A stretch of DNA of 64,000 nucleotides, taken from contig NZ_CP080419.1 of NCBI RefSeq assembly GCF_019457595.1, positions 2,480,001 through 2,544,000 on the forward strand. Direction: 5' to 3'. Both the position numbers and the translations under genes were made by a program. This DNA is from Shewanella psychrotolerans (GTDB taxonomy: Bacteria > Pseudomonadota > Gammaproteobacteria > Enterobacterales > Shewanellaceae). Shown one piece after another: positions 8,743 through 18,202 of this stretch; position 1 is the first letter of the stretch, and each line of letters opens with the position of its first letter. The notes under the pieces were generated by a model that worked only from the letters and a program-made list of their open reading frames with translations, was not told the origin of the DNA and searched no databases.

Positions 8743-8781
8743 ATCCAACATATCTATTTGCTAAAAACACTTTACTTACAA

Positions 8782-10641
8782 TTAACTTGCAGACTGCACG
8801 CTAGCCTTAGTAGCACGCTTCACATCAACTTTTTGCTCATCGGCAATTTGAGCCCCACTAATTGCTTCATTTGATAACAAACTGATCAACTCAATGCCCA
8901 CAGGTAATTGATTAATGACCCCCGTGATCAACTTAACCTTACCGTCCTGTAAATAAATTAACGGCAATGCACCGTCACCATAGCGCTCTTTAAAGTCACT
9001 AAAGGTAAAGTTTTCAGTAATGTTAGTAATTTTAATCACTCCACCTTTTGCCATCGTACTCGCTAAGCGCGCATAAGAAACGGATTCACCAAATAAACAA
9101 AGTCGTTGTTGATAAGACTCAGACAATTGATGGCGTGCACTGCCACCTTCGCTATTATTTAGACCAAACACCTTATTTTTACCGAGCAAATCTTGGTAGT
9201 GAAATGTCACTAACGGGTTAAGTTGTCGGTAAGGTGATAACACTAATAATCGCCCTACACCGCTCATATCAATCACGTTGTCAGCATGTTCAGAAGCTGG
9301 GTTACCGAAATAGACCGGAATATTATCCATGCGTGATAAACGGATATTATCCCAGTTATTATCGGCTAAGATCACCGGGACATTTTTACTCAGTAATACT
9401 TTGGCTAACGCTCTGGCAAACTTAGATGCACCAAAGATAAGTAATCCTTGAGCAGAGCCAGCCTTAACGCCTAAAAAACGTGCCCACATACCTGCGGTTA
9501 AACTTTGGGCGACGACGGTTCCAATAATGATGAGAAACACTAAGGGGACGATTTGATCTGCCCCCTGCACTCCTTGGCTTTCAAGCTTTATAGCAAACAA
9601 AGATGACACCGCAGCGGCAACAATACCTCTAGGTGCAAGCCAGCTTAAAAACCACTTATCGGCTCTAAGCAACGAGGTACCAATACCGCAGATCCATACG
9701 CTCAGGGGTCTTGCGACAAACATGACGATCAACAACAATGCGATGCCCTGCCAACCAAGATTAAGTAATGCCTGAGAATCTAATCTCGCGGCCAATAAAA
9801 TAAATAACCCAGAGATGAATAACACTGTAAGAGTTTCTTTAAATTCGATGATGTCTGCTATATCGACGCCGCGCATGTTAGCCAGCCAAATCCCCATCAC
9901 AGTCACAGTGAGCAGACCTGACTCTTCTTGCAACAGATTAGAGCCAACAAAAACACCCAACATGATGGTCAACACTGCTGTATTTTTCAGGTAATGCGGT
10001 ACTAAACCACGACGAATAATCAATCCGATGGCATAGCCAGAGGCCGCACCTAAGCCTAACCCAATACCCAACATGTACACTAAAGAATGCAACACATGAC
10101 TGGTGGGCTCTGAAGCGACCGCGATATATTCAAATACCAACACAGCTAATAATGCGCCAATGGGATCGATAACAATCCCTTCCCAACGTAATATGCTAGC
10201 AAGTTGAGATTTAGGCTTAATACTGCGCAGCATAGGAACGATAACCGTAGGGCCTGTGACCACCACAAGCGCGCCGAACAGCATCGCCATTTCCCAATTA
10301 AATCCCATAATATAATGAGTCGCAGAACCGATCACCGCCCAAGTCACCAGAGTGCCAATGGTCACAAGGTGGGTAACCATACGCCCATGTTCTCGTATTT
10401 CAGAAAAATTAAGGGTTAATGCCCCTTCAAACAAGATCACCGCTACCCCGAGGGAGATGATAGGAAATAAAAGATCCCCAAAAATAGCATCTGGGTCAAG
10501 TACACCAAATACGGGTCCAACTAACAGCCCACATAGCAGTAAGGGTAAAATAGCGGGTAGGTGCAACTTCCATCCAAGCCACTGACATAAGATAGAAAGG
10601 ACGCCAACAAGTCCAAGCATTGCAGTGATCTGCTCAACCAT
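8782..10641 (-). CDS. CPA1 (NhaP-type) cation:proton antiporter with TrkA-N domain
   Basis: A 619-residue inner-membrane antiporter exchanging Na+ or K+ for H+. About the first 390 residues form 12-13 helices with family segments GPTVIVPMLRSIKP and RWEGIVIDPIGA, the latter holding the transport Asp. Residues from about 395 (GLLIFGASKFARALAKVL) form a Rossmann TrkA-N (RCK) domain that usually binds NAD(H) or nucleotides to gate transport. A degenerate C-terminal domain follows. The gene stands alone, upstream of the tRNA-Asp pair. The ion cannot be told from sequence. Confidence 0.87.
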   Translation of the reverse strand: MVEQITAMLGLVGVLSILCQWLGWKLHLPAILPLLLCGLLVGPVFGVLDPDAIFGDLLFPIISLGVAVILFEGALTLNFSEIREHGRMVTHLVTIGTLVTWAVIGSATHYIMGFNWEMAMLFGALVVVTGPTVIVPMLRSIKPKSQLASILRWEGIVIDPIGALLAVLVFEYIAVASEPTSHVLHSLVYMLGIGLGLGAASGYAIGLIIRRGLVPHYLKNTAVLTIMLGVFVGSNLLQEESGLLTVTVMGIWLANMRGVDIADIIEFKETLTVLFISGLFILLAARLDSQALLNLGWQGIALLLIVMFVARPLSVWICGIGTSLLRADKWFLSWLAPRGIVAAAVSSLFAIKLESQGVQGADQIVPLVFLIIIGTVVAQSLTAGMWARFLGVKAGSAQGLLIFGASKFARALAKVLLSKNVPVILADNNWDNIRLSRMDNIPVYFGNPASEHADNVIDMSGVGRLLVLSPYRQLNPLVTFHYQDLLGKNKVFGLNNSEGGSARHQLSESYQQRLCLFGESVSYARLASTMAKGGVIKITNITENFTFSDFKERYGDGALPLIYLQDGKVKLITGVINQLPVGIELISLLSNEAISGAQIADEQKVDVKRATKASVQSAS

Positions 10642-10813
10642 TTATTTATCCTTAAATATTGATAGCTAACGTTATAGTTTACAGCATGGGTGACACTGTG
10701 TTGATTGTCGATAATTTTATCTAACAGGTCATCAATTACAGCACTTAGACTATAAATTTTCGTTTAATATTGATGAGCGGTTTGCAAAGAATCAATTTTT
10801 AGCATTATAAGAA

Positions 10814-10843
10814 CGAAAAAAACCTCAACATTTCTGCTGAGGC
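10814..10843 (-). terminator. Terminator of the tRNA-Asp transcript
   Basis: On the minus strand CCTCA pairs with TGAGG (arms at 10838-10842 and 10823-10827), followed by at least seven U encoded at 10815-10822. It lies about 15 bases after the second tRNA. Confidence 0.8.
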
Positions 10844-10857
10844 TTTGATCTTTTTGT

Positions 10858-10934
10858 TGGCGGAGCGGACGGGACTCGAACCCGCGACCCCCGGCGTGAC
10901 AGGCCGGTATTCTAACCAACTGAACTACCGCTCC
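10858..10934 (-). tRNA. tRNA-Asp (GUC), distal copy
   Basis: A 77-base tRNA read on the minus strand. The 5' GGAGCGG pairs with CCGCTCC near the 3' end, the T-loop is GGTTCGAGTCC, the anticodon loop is CTGTCAC with anticodon GTC, and the 3' CCA is encoded. Its sequence is identical to the copy at 10990-11066, 55 bases upstream. Confidence 0.97.
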
Positions 10935-10989
10935 TAAACTCGCAATTGCTTCGTATTCTTACAAAACAATTTTAAATTAGGCACTTGAC

Positions 10990-11066
10990 TGGCGGAGCGG
11001 ACGGGACTCGAACCCGCGACCCCCGGCGTGACAGGCCGGTATTCTAACCAACTGAACTACCGCTCC
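10990..11066 (-). tRNA. tRNA-Asp (GUC), proximal copy
   Basis: Identical in all 77 bases to the distal tRNA-Asp, with encoded CCA and anticodon GTC. It is the first gene after the promoter at 11084-11112, and both copies are probably cut from one precursor. Confidence 0.97.
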
Positions 11067-11083
11067 ACATCAAGTTGCGATGG

Positions 11084-11112
11084 ATAATACTGAGGTGATA
11101 AACCCTCGTCAA
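11084..11112 (-). promoter_or_regulatory. Sigma-70 promoter of the tRNA-Asp pair
   Basis: On the minus strand TTGACG (11107-11112) and TATTAT (11084-11089) are separated by exactly 17 bases. Transcription would start a few bases before the mature 5' end at 11066. This is a textbook stable-RNA promoter layout. Confidence 0.85.
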
Positions 11113-11184
11113 TAATTTTTTTAATCAAATTAACCAATCAGTTAAAAAAACATCAATTCAGCCAAAATTCGTTCAAAACGCAAC

Positions 11185-12498
11185 TTAAGGCTTAGGAGGA
11201 TTATCACTAATATCTTCAGGCATGGTTAGGTCAATTTCATCTAAGGTTGGGCCAATCTCTTTCGCCCTTTCCTCTTCAAGACGGGCTGCAGTAACCGCCA
11301 ATGCACGCTTTAGATTCTGACGTTTACGCCAGATCAACAAACCAATCGTACCCAAAATGAGTAAAACTGAATTGATGGTAATGATCCAAAACATGGCATC
11401 TTCTTTGGCTTTCTCTTCGGCAATAGCGGCTTTTTTTGCCGCAATCGCTGCAAGTTCCTCAGCCGTTGGCGGCGGCTCGGGTGGCGGAACCAAATTGAAA
11501 AATTGTTCTGGCAGTCTCAGTAATATTTCTCGGCCAGTATGGGTCGTTGCCGCAGCAGTGCCCTTAATTCGATAACTGCCGAATTCAGAGACTTGAGGTA
11601 ATACTAATTGGACTTGATTTTCAGTTAGTACTTGCAGCGGAATACTAAGCTGTAACCCTGCGGGACCAACTAATTCAAATTCAAAATAAGTCTCATCCAA
11701 AACCAGTTGAGTTTCATCGATAGACAACTGCAACTGCCAGCGCCCAGTAAGGTGATCTTCTGGCTCAATAACATCTAACTTAACGGGCATCGGCAGTAGT
11801 TCAAAGTCGGTTTGAACTTCGCGACTGAAAATATCGTTTTGAGCAACAACTTGAAAGTTGTAGTGTCCCCACGGCTGATTAAGATTAATATCTCCGGTGA
11901 AGACACCATCATCTGGCTGCTCATCGAGATCTTCACCATTATCCTTATAACTGCCAACAATTAAGGTTCCTGCGGCAAAATTTTCATCTCCAGGAAGGTG
12001 TTTGCTCACAAATCGCGCGGTCCAATTAATGAGGTAATCAAGACCGGGCATACGAATCCGCTGTTCATCCCCCATTAAACGCGCCGTAACCTTGAGGCGT
12101 TCGCCCTGATAAAGAGGTTGTGGCATGGGATCAACCATAATCTCCAGCTTAGATATCTTTTCTAACTTTGACCCTGGAACGACTCGACCTAATAACTGCC
12201 AAGGACCCGGCATAGGTGTCTTAATGGTAATAATATCGCCGCTCAAACCATCCACCCATTCAACCGTCTCGGGATGACGAGAGGCATGCCATTTACTGCC
12301 ATCAGGCAAAACGACAATAACGGGCGCACTACCATATTCGCGTTGTACAAACAGCGTCAGTTCATCGACCATATGATCGATACGAAAACGGTTTTTAAGT
12401 TCGCTAGCCTGAGAAGATGACACTACCTGAGCATTAACACCCAGCCCTAAAATAGATAGCATCAAGCCAAGGCATACCTGTAATAAGCAGATTTTCAT
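11185..12498 (-). CDS. TIGR03503-like envelope protein
   Basis: A 437-residue protein with an N-terminal signal peptide (cleavage after ...GVNA), a large beta-rich extracytoplasmic region and one transmembrane helix near residue 375 (MFWIITINSVLLILGTIGLL). The helix is preceded by a Pro-rich then Ala/Glu/Lys-rich linker and followed by a charged cytoplasmic tail. I associate this architecture with the TIGR03503 family of marine gammaproteobacteria, for which I know no function. The C-terminal region shows no recognisable enzyme motif. It lies 10 bases downstream of dnaQ, so the two are probably cotranscribed. Confidence 0.68.
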   Translation of the reverse strand: MKICLLQVCLGLMLSILGLGVNAQVVSSSQASELKNRFRIDHMVDELTLFVQREYGSAPVIVVLPDGSKWHASRHPETVEWVDGLSGDIITIKTPMPGPWQLLGRVVPGSKLEKISKLEIMVDPMPQPLYQGERLKVTARLMGDEQRIRMPGLDYLINWTARFVSKHLPGDENFAAGTLIVGSYKDNGEDLDEQPDDGVFTGDINLNQPWGHYNFQVVAQNDIFSREVQTDFELLPMPVKLDVIEPEDHLTGRWQLQLSIDETQLVLDETYFEFELVGPAGLQLSIPLQVLTENQVQLVLPQVSEFGSYRIKGTAAATTHTGREILLRLPEQFFNLVPPPEPPPTAEELAAIAAKKAAIAEEKAKEDAMFWIITINSVLLILGTIGLLIWRKRQNLKRALAVTAARLEEERAKEIGPTLDEIDLTMPEDISDNPPKP

Positions 12499-12508
12499 AA
12501 AATGACGT

Positions 12509-13237
12509 TTATCCTCGCCAGATACATTGTCCTGATTTTTCGACTAAATCTAGTCTTTGCTCGTGCATAGTTAATTCATCGGCCGAGGCAGCGATCACTT
12601 TAAGTTTTGCGCGATTGACGTCTAATCTTTGGATCCCGCCGCCCTCTTGACCCGGCTTTTCATTGGACAGTTCAAACTTAGTCTGCCCCCCCGTCATGAT
12701 GAGATAAACGTCAGCTAAGATCTCAGCATCAAGTAACGCGCCGTGCAGATCTCGGCGTGAATTGTCTATTCCATATCGTTTACACAGCGCATCGAGGTTA
12801 TTTTTTTGCCCTGGGTGCAAAAACTTTGCTATCTCCAGCGAATCCAGTACTTGGCAAATATCTGTAGTTTTCGGTCCTCTAGGCTGAAGCAGAGAAAACT
12901 CATGATCCATAAAGCTAACGTCGAAGCTCGCGTTGTGAGCGACTATCTCAGCGCCATCGATAAATTCAATGAATGAAGCGGCGACTTGCGCAAACGTGGG
13001 CTTATCGGCGACATATTCGTTAGTGATACCATGAACCGCAATAGCTTCTTCATCAATCGTCTGCATTGGATTGATATATTTGTGGTAATGACGTCCGGTG
13101 AGCTTTCGGTTAATCACCTCAACACAACCAATTTCGATGATTCGATGACCAAAGAAGATGGCTCCAGCTCCCTGGTTCATACCTGTTGTTTCTGTATCGA
13201 GAATAACTTGGCGCTTTGCGCTAGAGATAATATTCAT
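12509..13237 (-). CDS. dnaQ: DNA polymerase III epsilon subunit
   Basis: The 3'-5' proofreading exonuclease of the replicative polymerase. From the ATG at 13237 (242 residues) the Exo I motif DTETTG is at residues 14-19, Exo II is HNASFDVSF, and Exo III has the epsilon-type [12 protein letters not shown] with the general-base His. The segment GGQTKFEL lines up with the clamp-binding QTSMAF of E. coli epsilon. A GTG four codons upstream (13249) is also in frame but has no better ribosome site. It is divergent from rnhA, an arrangement conserved in enterobacteria. Confidence 0.95.
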   Translation of the reverse strand: MNIISSAKRQVILDTETTGMNQGAGAIFFGHRIIEIGCVEVINRKLTGRHYHKYINPMQTIDEEAIAVHGITNEYVADKPTFAQVAASFIEFIDGAEIVAHNASFDVSFMDHEFSLLQPRGPKTTDICQVLDSLEIAKFLHPGQKNNLDALCKRYGIDNSRRDLHGALLDAEILADVYLIMTGGQTKFELSNEKPGQEGGGIQRLDVNRAKLKVIAASADELTMHEQRLDLVEKSGQCIWRG

Positions 13238-13305
13238 GTTTACATACACTTTTAATAAAATATTTTGGGTATACTGCCCACATAATTGGCTATGGTAGCA
13301 ACTTG

Positions 13306-13794
13306 ATGAGCGGACTGAAACAACTGTTAGTATTTACCGATGGATCCTGTCTAGGAAATCCAGGCCCTGGCGGTTATGGCGTGGTAATGAAATATAAAGC
13401 CCATGTTAAAGAGCTCGCTGGAGGATTTGCCCTCACCACTAATAATCGTATGGAACTACTCGCCCCTATTATCGCACTTGAGGCATTAAAAGAGCCCTGC
13501 AATATTATCCTCACCAGCGACAGCCAATATATGCGTCAAGGGATCACTCAATGGATCCACGGTTGGAAAAAACGCGGTTGGTTGACCGCAAGCAAACAAC
13601 CGGTAAAGAATGTCGACCTTTGGCAACGTCTCGACAACGCTACTGAGGGGCATCATATTGATTGGCGCTGGGTAAAAGGCCATGCAGGTCATATCGAAAA
13701 CGAACGCTGCGATAGCTTAGCCAGAGAAGCTGCCGAGGCAAAGCCTACAACAACCGATACAGGCTATGTTGAAACAAAAGCGACGAATCAATAA
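13306..13794 (+). CDS. rnhA: Ribonuclease HI
   Basis: Cleaves the RNA strand of RNA-DNA hybrids. The catalytic acids are all visible: Asp in [14 protein letters not shown], Glu in NNRMELLAP, Asp in TSDSQYMRQ, and the final Asp in NERCDSLAR after the KGHAGH loop with the general His. The ATG at 13306 gives 162 residues, close to the E. coli 155; a TTG one codon earlier is possible. The 68-base intergenic region shared with dnaQ holds a TATACT (13270-13275) that could be a -10 for rnhA. Confidence 0.95.
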   Translation: MSGLKQLLVFTDGSCLGNPGPGGYGVVMKYKAHVKELAGGFALTTNNRMELLAPIIALEALKEPCNIILTSDSQYMRQGITQWIHGWKKRGWLTASKQPVKNVDLWQRLDNATEGHHIDWRWVKGHAGHIENERCDSLAREAAEAKPTTTDTGYVETKATNQ

Positions 13795-13826
13795 GGCGGC
13801 AATTGCCGCTACGCAATATGATTAAC

Positions 13827-14723
13827 TTAAGGTGCTAGATTTAAAAATCGCTGACTAAACTGATTAAAGGCATCGCAGAGCGGGGTCGGATTTCGGCTTT
13901 TATGGCGAATGCGATAAAACTGCCGCGCTAATGTAAGCCCTTGGATCTCAATAATAGCCAGCTCTTTGCGGCTCAGCTCTTTCTCGAGTGTCAGCTCAGA
14001 TAATACCGCTAAGCCAGCACCCTGCCTTACTGCTTGCTTAATCGCATCTGGAGTCGAAAAACTGAACTTTTCAATCGGCTGGAGATCGAGAGTATTGGCA
14101 GCATTAATAAAATATTCCCGCGTACCCGATCCCGCTTCGCGCATTACCCAAGGTAAACCACGCAACTCCTTAGGCTCTATCGTTTGCCCTGCTAACGGGT
14201 GTCCTGGATGACAAAATACCAACAATCTATCTTTATGCCAGGCCTCGACTTTAATGCGACTATCGAGGCATTGGCCCTCAATAAAGCCGACTTCAGCGCG
14301 AAACTCCAATATCGCATTAATCACCGCTTGGGTATTGTTGATATTGAGATCAACCATAGATGCAGTATGTTGCTGACAAAATGCCACCGTACTCTTTGCC
14401 AGTAAATAGTTACCGATAGTAGAACTAGCAGCCACATTTAGGGTACCGCTTAACTGAGCTTCGGGTGACGAAAATAGGTGCTCAATTTGTTCAACCTTAT
14501 GTAGGGTTTCCGTCGCTAATGGCAGTAGCAGACTGCCCTGACTATTAAGACGCAGACGATTACCAACACGTTCGAATAATCTCGCATCGAGTTGCTTTTC
14601 AAGCTCCCCCAGAGCCATCGATGTCGCAGGTGCAGACAGGTTAACTAACTCAGCGGCGCGAGCGACTTGACCACTTCTCGCTACCGCTTCAAAAATGGCT
14701 AACTGTTTTAGGGTGATACGCAT
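13827..14723 (-). CDS. LysR-family regulator, YeiE-like
   Basis: A 298-residue LysR transcription factor: N-terminal winged helix-turn-helix (residues 1-60, ITLKQLAIFEAVARSGQVAR) and a two-lobed effector domain. The N-terminus and LFERVGNRLRLNSQG most resemble the YeiE branch. Its ATG overlaps the stop of the methyltransferase gene (TAATG), so the two are translationally coupled. The partner may be cotranscribed rather than regulated; the target is unknown. Confidence 0.85.
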   Translation of the reverse strand: MRITLKQLAIFEAVARSGQVARAAELVNLSAPATSMALGELEKQLDARLFERVGNRLRLNSQGSLLLPLATETLHKVEQIEHLFSSPEAQLSGTLNVAASSTIGNYLLAKSTVAFCQQHTASMVDLNINNTQAVINAILEFRAEVGFIEGQCLDSRIKVEAWHKDRLLVFCHPGHPLAGQTIEPKELRGLPWVMREAGSGTREYFINAANTLDLQPIEKFSFSTPDAIKQAVRQGAGLAVLSELTLEKELSRKELAIIEIQGLTLARQFYRIRHKSRNPTPLCDAFNQFSQRFLNLAP

Positions 14724-15466
14724 TAAATGATCTCTTTTTTATTAGCATGAGATCCTAGGTGACCCGTTCGACCCGCTGTCGGAGCAGTAGACCAATTAGG
14801 CCTGCGGACACGCTGCTTATCAAGGATAGGCGTAAGCGGTGTATCCAATTTACGAGCAACGATAATATAAAGAGAGCCACAGCCCGGTAGCCAAGCTTGT
14901 AATGCATGTTGCCAAATACTCTCATCATAAATATCACTGAGTAGATGATGATAAACTAAACGCTCATCTCCAATGACTTGATAGCCCAATAACCCCAGCC
15001 AATCTTTAACCCTTGCAGGTGTAAAAAACCGCCCGCACCATGGGAGTTGTTCTTGATATTTAGGCAGTAGCTTACCGATAAATGCAGGACTGAGAGGGTT
15101 GATGCCGATGATAAATAGATAACCACCAGAAATAAGCACTCTGTCGGTTTCTCGCAGTACTCGATAGGGGTCGAGTTCAAAGTCCAACAATAGGCTACAC
15201 ACAGCGGCATCTATCACACCATTTTGCATGGGCAAATTGCGATAACTACCAATAAGACTGGCGCCTCCATGTTCTACCATGGAGAATTCCCGCCCAATCG
15301 GCAGGTTTGGCTTTTCCAATGAGGCACTCAAGGGGCCCATACTCAGCAGGTGGTAACCAAAAACTTTAGGCCACCAACAGGCTAATTTATCTTCCACCGC
15401 CTCTTGAAGCCAGGCTCCATTTGGCAAGTCTTGCCATTGTTGTGGTTTAATTGCGTTTGTGGACAC
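14723..15466 (-). CDS. YafS-like SAM-dependent methyltransferase
   Basis: A 247-residue class I methyltransferase-like protein. The core has GVIDAAVCSLLLDFELDPYRVLRETDRVLISGGYLF-type strands (motif IV region and post-motif), but the usual glycine-rich SAM loop is weak: near residue 50 there is only PLSASLEKPN followed by SMVEHGGASL. Position beside gloB, rnhA and dnaQ matches yafS of E. coli. The substrate is unknown. It overlaps the LysR gene by one base and is divergent from gloB. Confidence 0.75.
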   Translation of the reverse strand: MSTNAIKPQQWQDLPNGAWLQEAVEDKLACWWPKVFGYHLLSMGPLSASLEKPNLPIGREFSMVEHGGASLIGSYRNLPMQNGVIDAAVCSLLLDFELDPYRVLRETDRVLISGGYLFIIGINPLSPAFIGKLLPKYQEQLPWCGRFFTPARVKDWLGLLGYQVIGDERLVYHHLLSDIYDESIWQHALQAWLPGCGSLYIIVARKLDTPLTPILDKQRVRRPNWSTAPTAGRTGHLGSHANKKEII

Positions 15467-15598
15467 TCTCCCTCCAGTACTTTGCGAACAAAACCCTTAT
15501 CGTTGCCGCCAGACTATTAAATCCCTAAAGCCCTATACACGCAATAGCTTTGCTAAGTAAACTAAAGCCGTGATCACTTTTTCATTGGGACCAAAATT

Positions 15599-16381
15599 AT
15601 GATATCTGTCTCACCCATAGCGGCGTTTAACGACAACTATATTTGGCTTATCAGCGATACGAGTAATAAACAGCACTATGTCGTCGATCCTGGCGATAGT
15701 GAAGTCGTCATTGCCTATCTCAAGCAACATCAAATTGAACTTAGCGGCATATTGATCACCCATCATCATTATGACCATACAGGTGGGATCTCTGGGCTAC
15801 AAGCTCACGCAGATCATAAACTTCATGTGTATGGTCCCGATGATGAAAATATACAAGGGATCACCCACAGCATTTCGGCTCAAATGGAGAGTATCACACT
15901 GCCTCTATTGCCAACGCCTATCAGAATATTCCACCTCCCAGGGCACACCTTAGGTCACATTGCCTACCAAATAGAGAGCCATCTTTTTTGTGGCGATACA
16001 TTATTCAGCGCAGGATGTGGACGACTGTTTGAAGGCACGCCAAAGCAGATGCTGCACTCCTTAAATAGTTTAAGTGAGCTAGAAGATGACACCCTAGTGT
16101 ATCCCGCCCATGAGTACACATTAGCCAATCTTAAATTTGCACTCCACATCGAGCCGAATAACAAAACATTGCAACAATACCAGCAAAAGGCGAGGCTATT
16201 AAGGGCAGAAGAATTGCCAACATTGCCAACAACGCTGGCGCTAGAAAAGGCCATAAACCCCTTCTTGAGAGCAAACAGCGCAGAGATACAGCAAAACTTA
16301 TCGACCCATTTTCAACAACCTATTAGCGATGAACAAACCAGTTTCACGCTTCTGAGGCAATGGAAGGACAATTTCAAATAA
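15599..16381 (+). CDS. gloB: Hydroxyacylglutathione hydrolase (glyoxalase II)
   Basis: Hydrolyses S-lactoylglutathione to lactate and glutathione, the second step of methylglyoxal detoxification. The metallo-beta-lactamase motif THHHYDH is at residues 54-60; further ligands appear in LPGHTLGH, the Asp of FCGDTLFSAGCGR, and VYPAHEYT. The C-terminal HAGH domain with glutathione contacts is present, and 260 residues is the normal length. It is divergent from the yafS-like gene. Confidence 0.95.
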   Translation: MISVSPIAAFNDNYIWLISDTSNKQHYVVDPGDSEVVIAYLKQHQIELSGILITHHHYDHTGGISGLQAHADHKLHVYGPDDENIQGITHSISAQMESITLPLLPTPIRIFHLPGHTLGHIAYQIESHLFCGDTLFSAGCGRLFEGTPKQMLHSLNSLSELEDDTLVYPAHEYTLANLKFALHIEPNNKTLQQYQQKARLLRAEELPTLPTTLALEKAINPFLRANSAEIQQNLSTHFQQPISDEQTSFTLLRQWKDNFK

Positions 16382-16464
16382 ATCATTTACAATAGCGCGC
16401 TAATTAAGTCCCCATTCTCATCTGAGGTTCTGTAAGAGGGACATATTGTAAGGAATATTTTTAG

Positions 16465-18003
16465 ATGCGCTTTTCATTTGTCCTGATGGCTGGAGGCCTC
16501 TCCCTGCTTGTCGGCTGCCAATCATTAAACCAGCAAACGACAATCACGCCAGCAACAACTGTTGAACCGCCTATTATCGTTGAACCTATTACGCCGCAAA
16601 CGGAAATGCCGCAACCTATCGTGGTGACCGATGTATGGCAAAGAATTCGTTTGGGTTTATCATTTCCAGTGCCAGATCAAAAATTGATCAATCAATATCG
16701 AGATTGGTACCTTAAACATCCACAGCACTTAGCTCAGGTATCTGAGCGTGCTCAACCTTTTATGTACCTTATCGTCGAGGAGATCGAAAAACGCGGTCTC
16801 CCTATTGAATTGGCATTACTGCCTATCGTAGAAAGTGCATTTGATCCCTTTGCCTACTCTCATGGAGCGGCATCTGGCTTATGGCAATTTACCTCTCCAA
16901 TGGCGAAGCATTTTGGCTTGCAAATGAACTGGTGGTATGACGGTCGGCGAGATGTTCCTGCGGCCACGACAGCGGCGCTCGATATGATGGAATATCTTTA
17001 TCAAAAAACCCACCAAAACTGGTTATACGCTATTGCAGCCTATAACACGGGCGAAGGTCGAGTATTAAATGCAGTTAAACGTAACGAAAAAGTGGGAAAA
17101 GCGACCTATTTTTGGGCACTCGATCTACCGAGGGAAACCGAACGTTATGTACCACAACTATTGGCGTTAGCCGATGTGATCCAGCATGCCGAAGAATATG
17201 GTATCGAACTATTTCCGATTAAAAATCAGCCACAACTTAGAGTGGTGAACATTGGCAGTCAGATAGATCTGGCATTGGCAGCAGAGATGGCCGGCATGAA
17301 ACTCACAGAGCTTCATGCACTTAATCCTGGTTTTAATCAGTGGGCTACGGCACCTGAAGGGCCACATACGCTGGTTTTGCCTATCGATAAAGCAGACGCT
17401 TTTGAGGCCATCTTAATCAGCAGTAACGAAGAAGATCGCCTCAAATGGAAACGCTATAAGATCAAGTCGGGTGACAGCCTAGGTATTATCGCCAAACGCT
17501 TTCACACGACAACTTCAGCACTTCGTGCCGTTAACGATATAAAAAATAACACCATTATCGCTGGCAGGCACCTTTTGATCCCCATTTCGGCAAAAGATCC
17601 TTCTAAGTATCTGCTCTCGGCAGATCAGCGTTTACATAAACGACAAGCCAATGGCAAGGGACGAAAAGTACAATATGTTGTCCAAAGCGGCGATTCATTT
17701 TGGAAGATTGCAAAGCAGCATAAAGTCACTGTCGCTAACCTAGCTAAATGGAATGGTATGGCGCCAAGAGATCCATTAAAACTGGGACAAAAATTAGTTA
17801 TTTGGCAAAAAAGTGATAGCAACTCAGTGACCAGAACCGTTAATTATACGGTTCGAAACGGTGATTCATTAGCTAAAATTGCTAGTAAATTTAAAGTCAG
17901 CGTTAGTCAGTTAGTGCAATGGAATGGTTTATCTAAACAAAAATACCTGCAGCCAGGACAGAAGCTGACACTGTATGTTGATGTGATCAAAGCACGAGTC
18001 TAA
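16465..18003 (+). CDS. mltD: MltD membrane-bound lytic murein transglycosylase D
   Basis: Cleaves peptidoglycan glycan strands to 1,6-anhydro-muropeptides from the inner face of the outer membrane. A lipoprotein signal ends in the lipobox LLVGC (Cys18). The SLT domain has its catalytic Glu123 in LPIVESAFDPFA and the following GAASGLWQF. Three LysM repeats bind peptidoglycan, at about residues 331-375, 400-445 and 462-505, each with a GDS(L/F) core. At 512 residues it is slightly longer than E. coli MltD because of the third LysM. A strong hairpin follows at 18129-18157. Confidence 0.95.
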   Translation: MRFSFVLMAGGLSLLVGCQSLNQQTTITPATTVEPPIIVEPITPQTEMPQPIVVTDVWQRIRLGLSFPVPDQKLINQYRDWYLKHPQHLAQVSERAQPFMYLIVEEIEKRGLPIELALLPIVESAFDPFAYSHGAASGLWQFTSPMAKHFGLQMNWWYDGRRDVPAATTAALDMMEYLYQKTHQNWLYAIAAYNTGEGRVLNAVKRNEKVGKATYFWALDLPRETERYVPQLLALADVIQHAEEYGIELFPIKNQPQLRVVNIGSQIDLALAAEMAGMKLTELHALNPGFNQWATAPEGPHTLVLPIDKADAFEAILISSNEEDRLKWKRYKIKSGDSLGIIAKRFHTTTSALRAVNDIKNNTIIAGRHLLIPISAKDPSKYLLSADQRLHKRQANGKGRKVQYVVQSGDSFWKIAKQHKVTVANLAKWNGMAPRDPLKLGQKLVIWQKSDSNSVTRTVNYTVRNGDSLAKIASKFKVSVSQLVQWNGLSKQKYLQPGQKLTLYVDVIKARV

Positions 18004-18128
18004 CATGGCAAATGTAATCGACTGAAAATCTGAAGCACAGCGTTCGAAGATAGAAACGCAGGTATCAATGTCTGCCAATCATCTCCCCTACGCCATCTGT
18101 GACACCCCTTTGTTGTGTCACTATTAAA

Positions 18129-18157
18129 AGAAAAGCGATGCTGTGCATCGCTTTTCT
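18129..18157. terminator. Bidirectional terminator between mltD and the asmA-like gene
   Basis: A perfect 12-bp stem, AGAAAAGCGATG (18129-18140) with CATCGCTTTTCT (18146-18157), closes a 5-base loop. T-rich sequence on both sides allows termination of both convergent genes. Confidence 0.85.
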
Positions 18158-18202
18158 ATATTTCATCTCTTAATGACAATCATGACCCCGAAAGCGTGTT
18201 AA

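Larger units (their letters stand above)
8397..8781. other. Gene-poor gap with inverted repeats
   Basis: No convincing gene lies between uraA and the antiporter gene. The gap holds two long inverted repeats: GCCTCGTTAT at 8451-8460 with ATAACGAGGC at 8478-8487, and TTCATGGC at 8595-8602 with GCCATGAA at 8623-8630. It also holds a dispersed-repeat tail (8638-8684) and a terminator-like hairpin (8707-8742). An open frame at 8444-8629 crosses these repeats and looks like chance. Confidence 0.6.

Noticed and set aside
13796..13809. Palindrome GCGGCAATTGCCGC after rnhA
   Set aside because: It lies between convergent genes but has no U-run, so I did not call it a terminator.
18099..18121. Inverted repeat GTGACAC...GTGTCAC after mltD, considered as a CRP site or terminator
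   Set aside because: The spacing (9 bases) does not fit CRP, and no T-run follows; the real terminator is the hairpin at 18129-18157.
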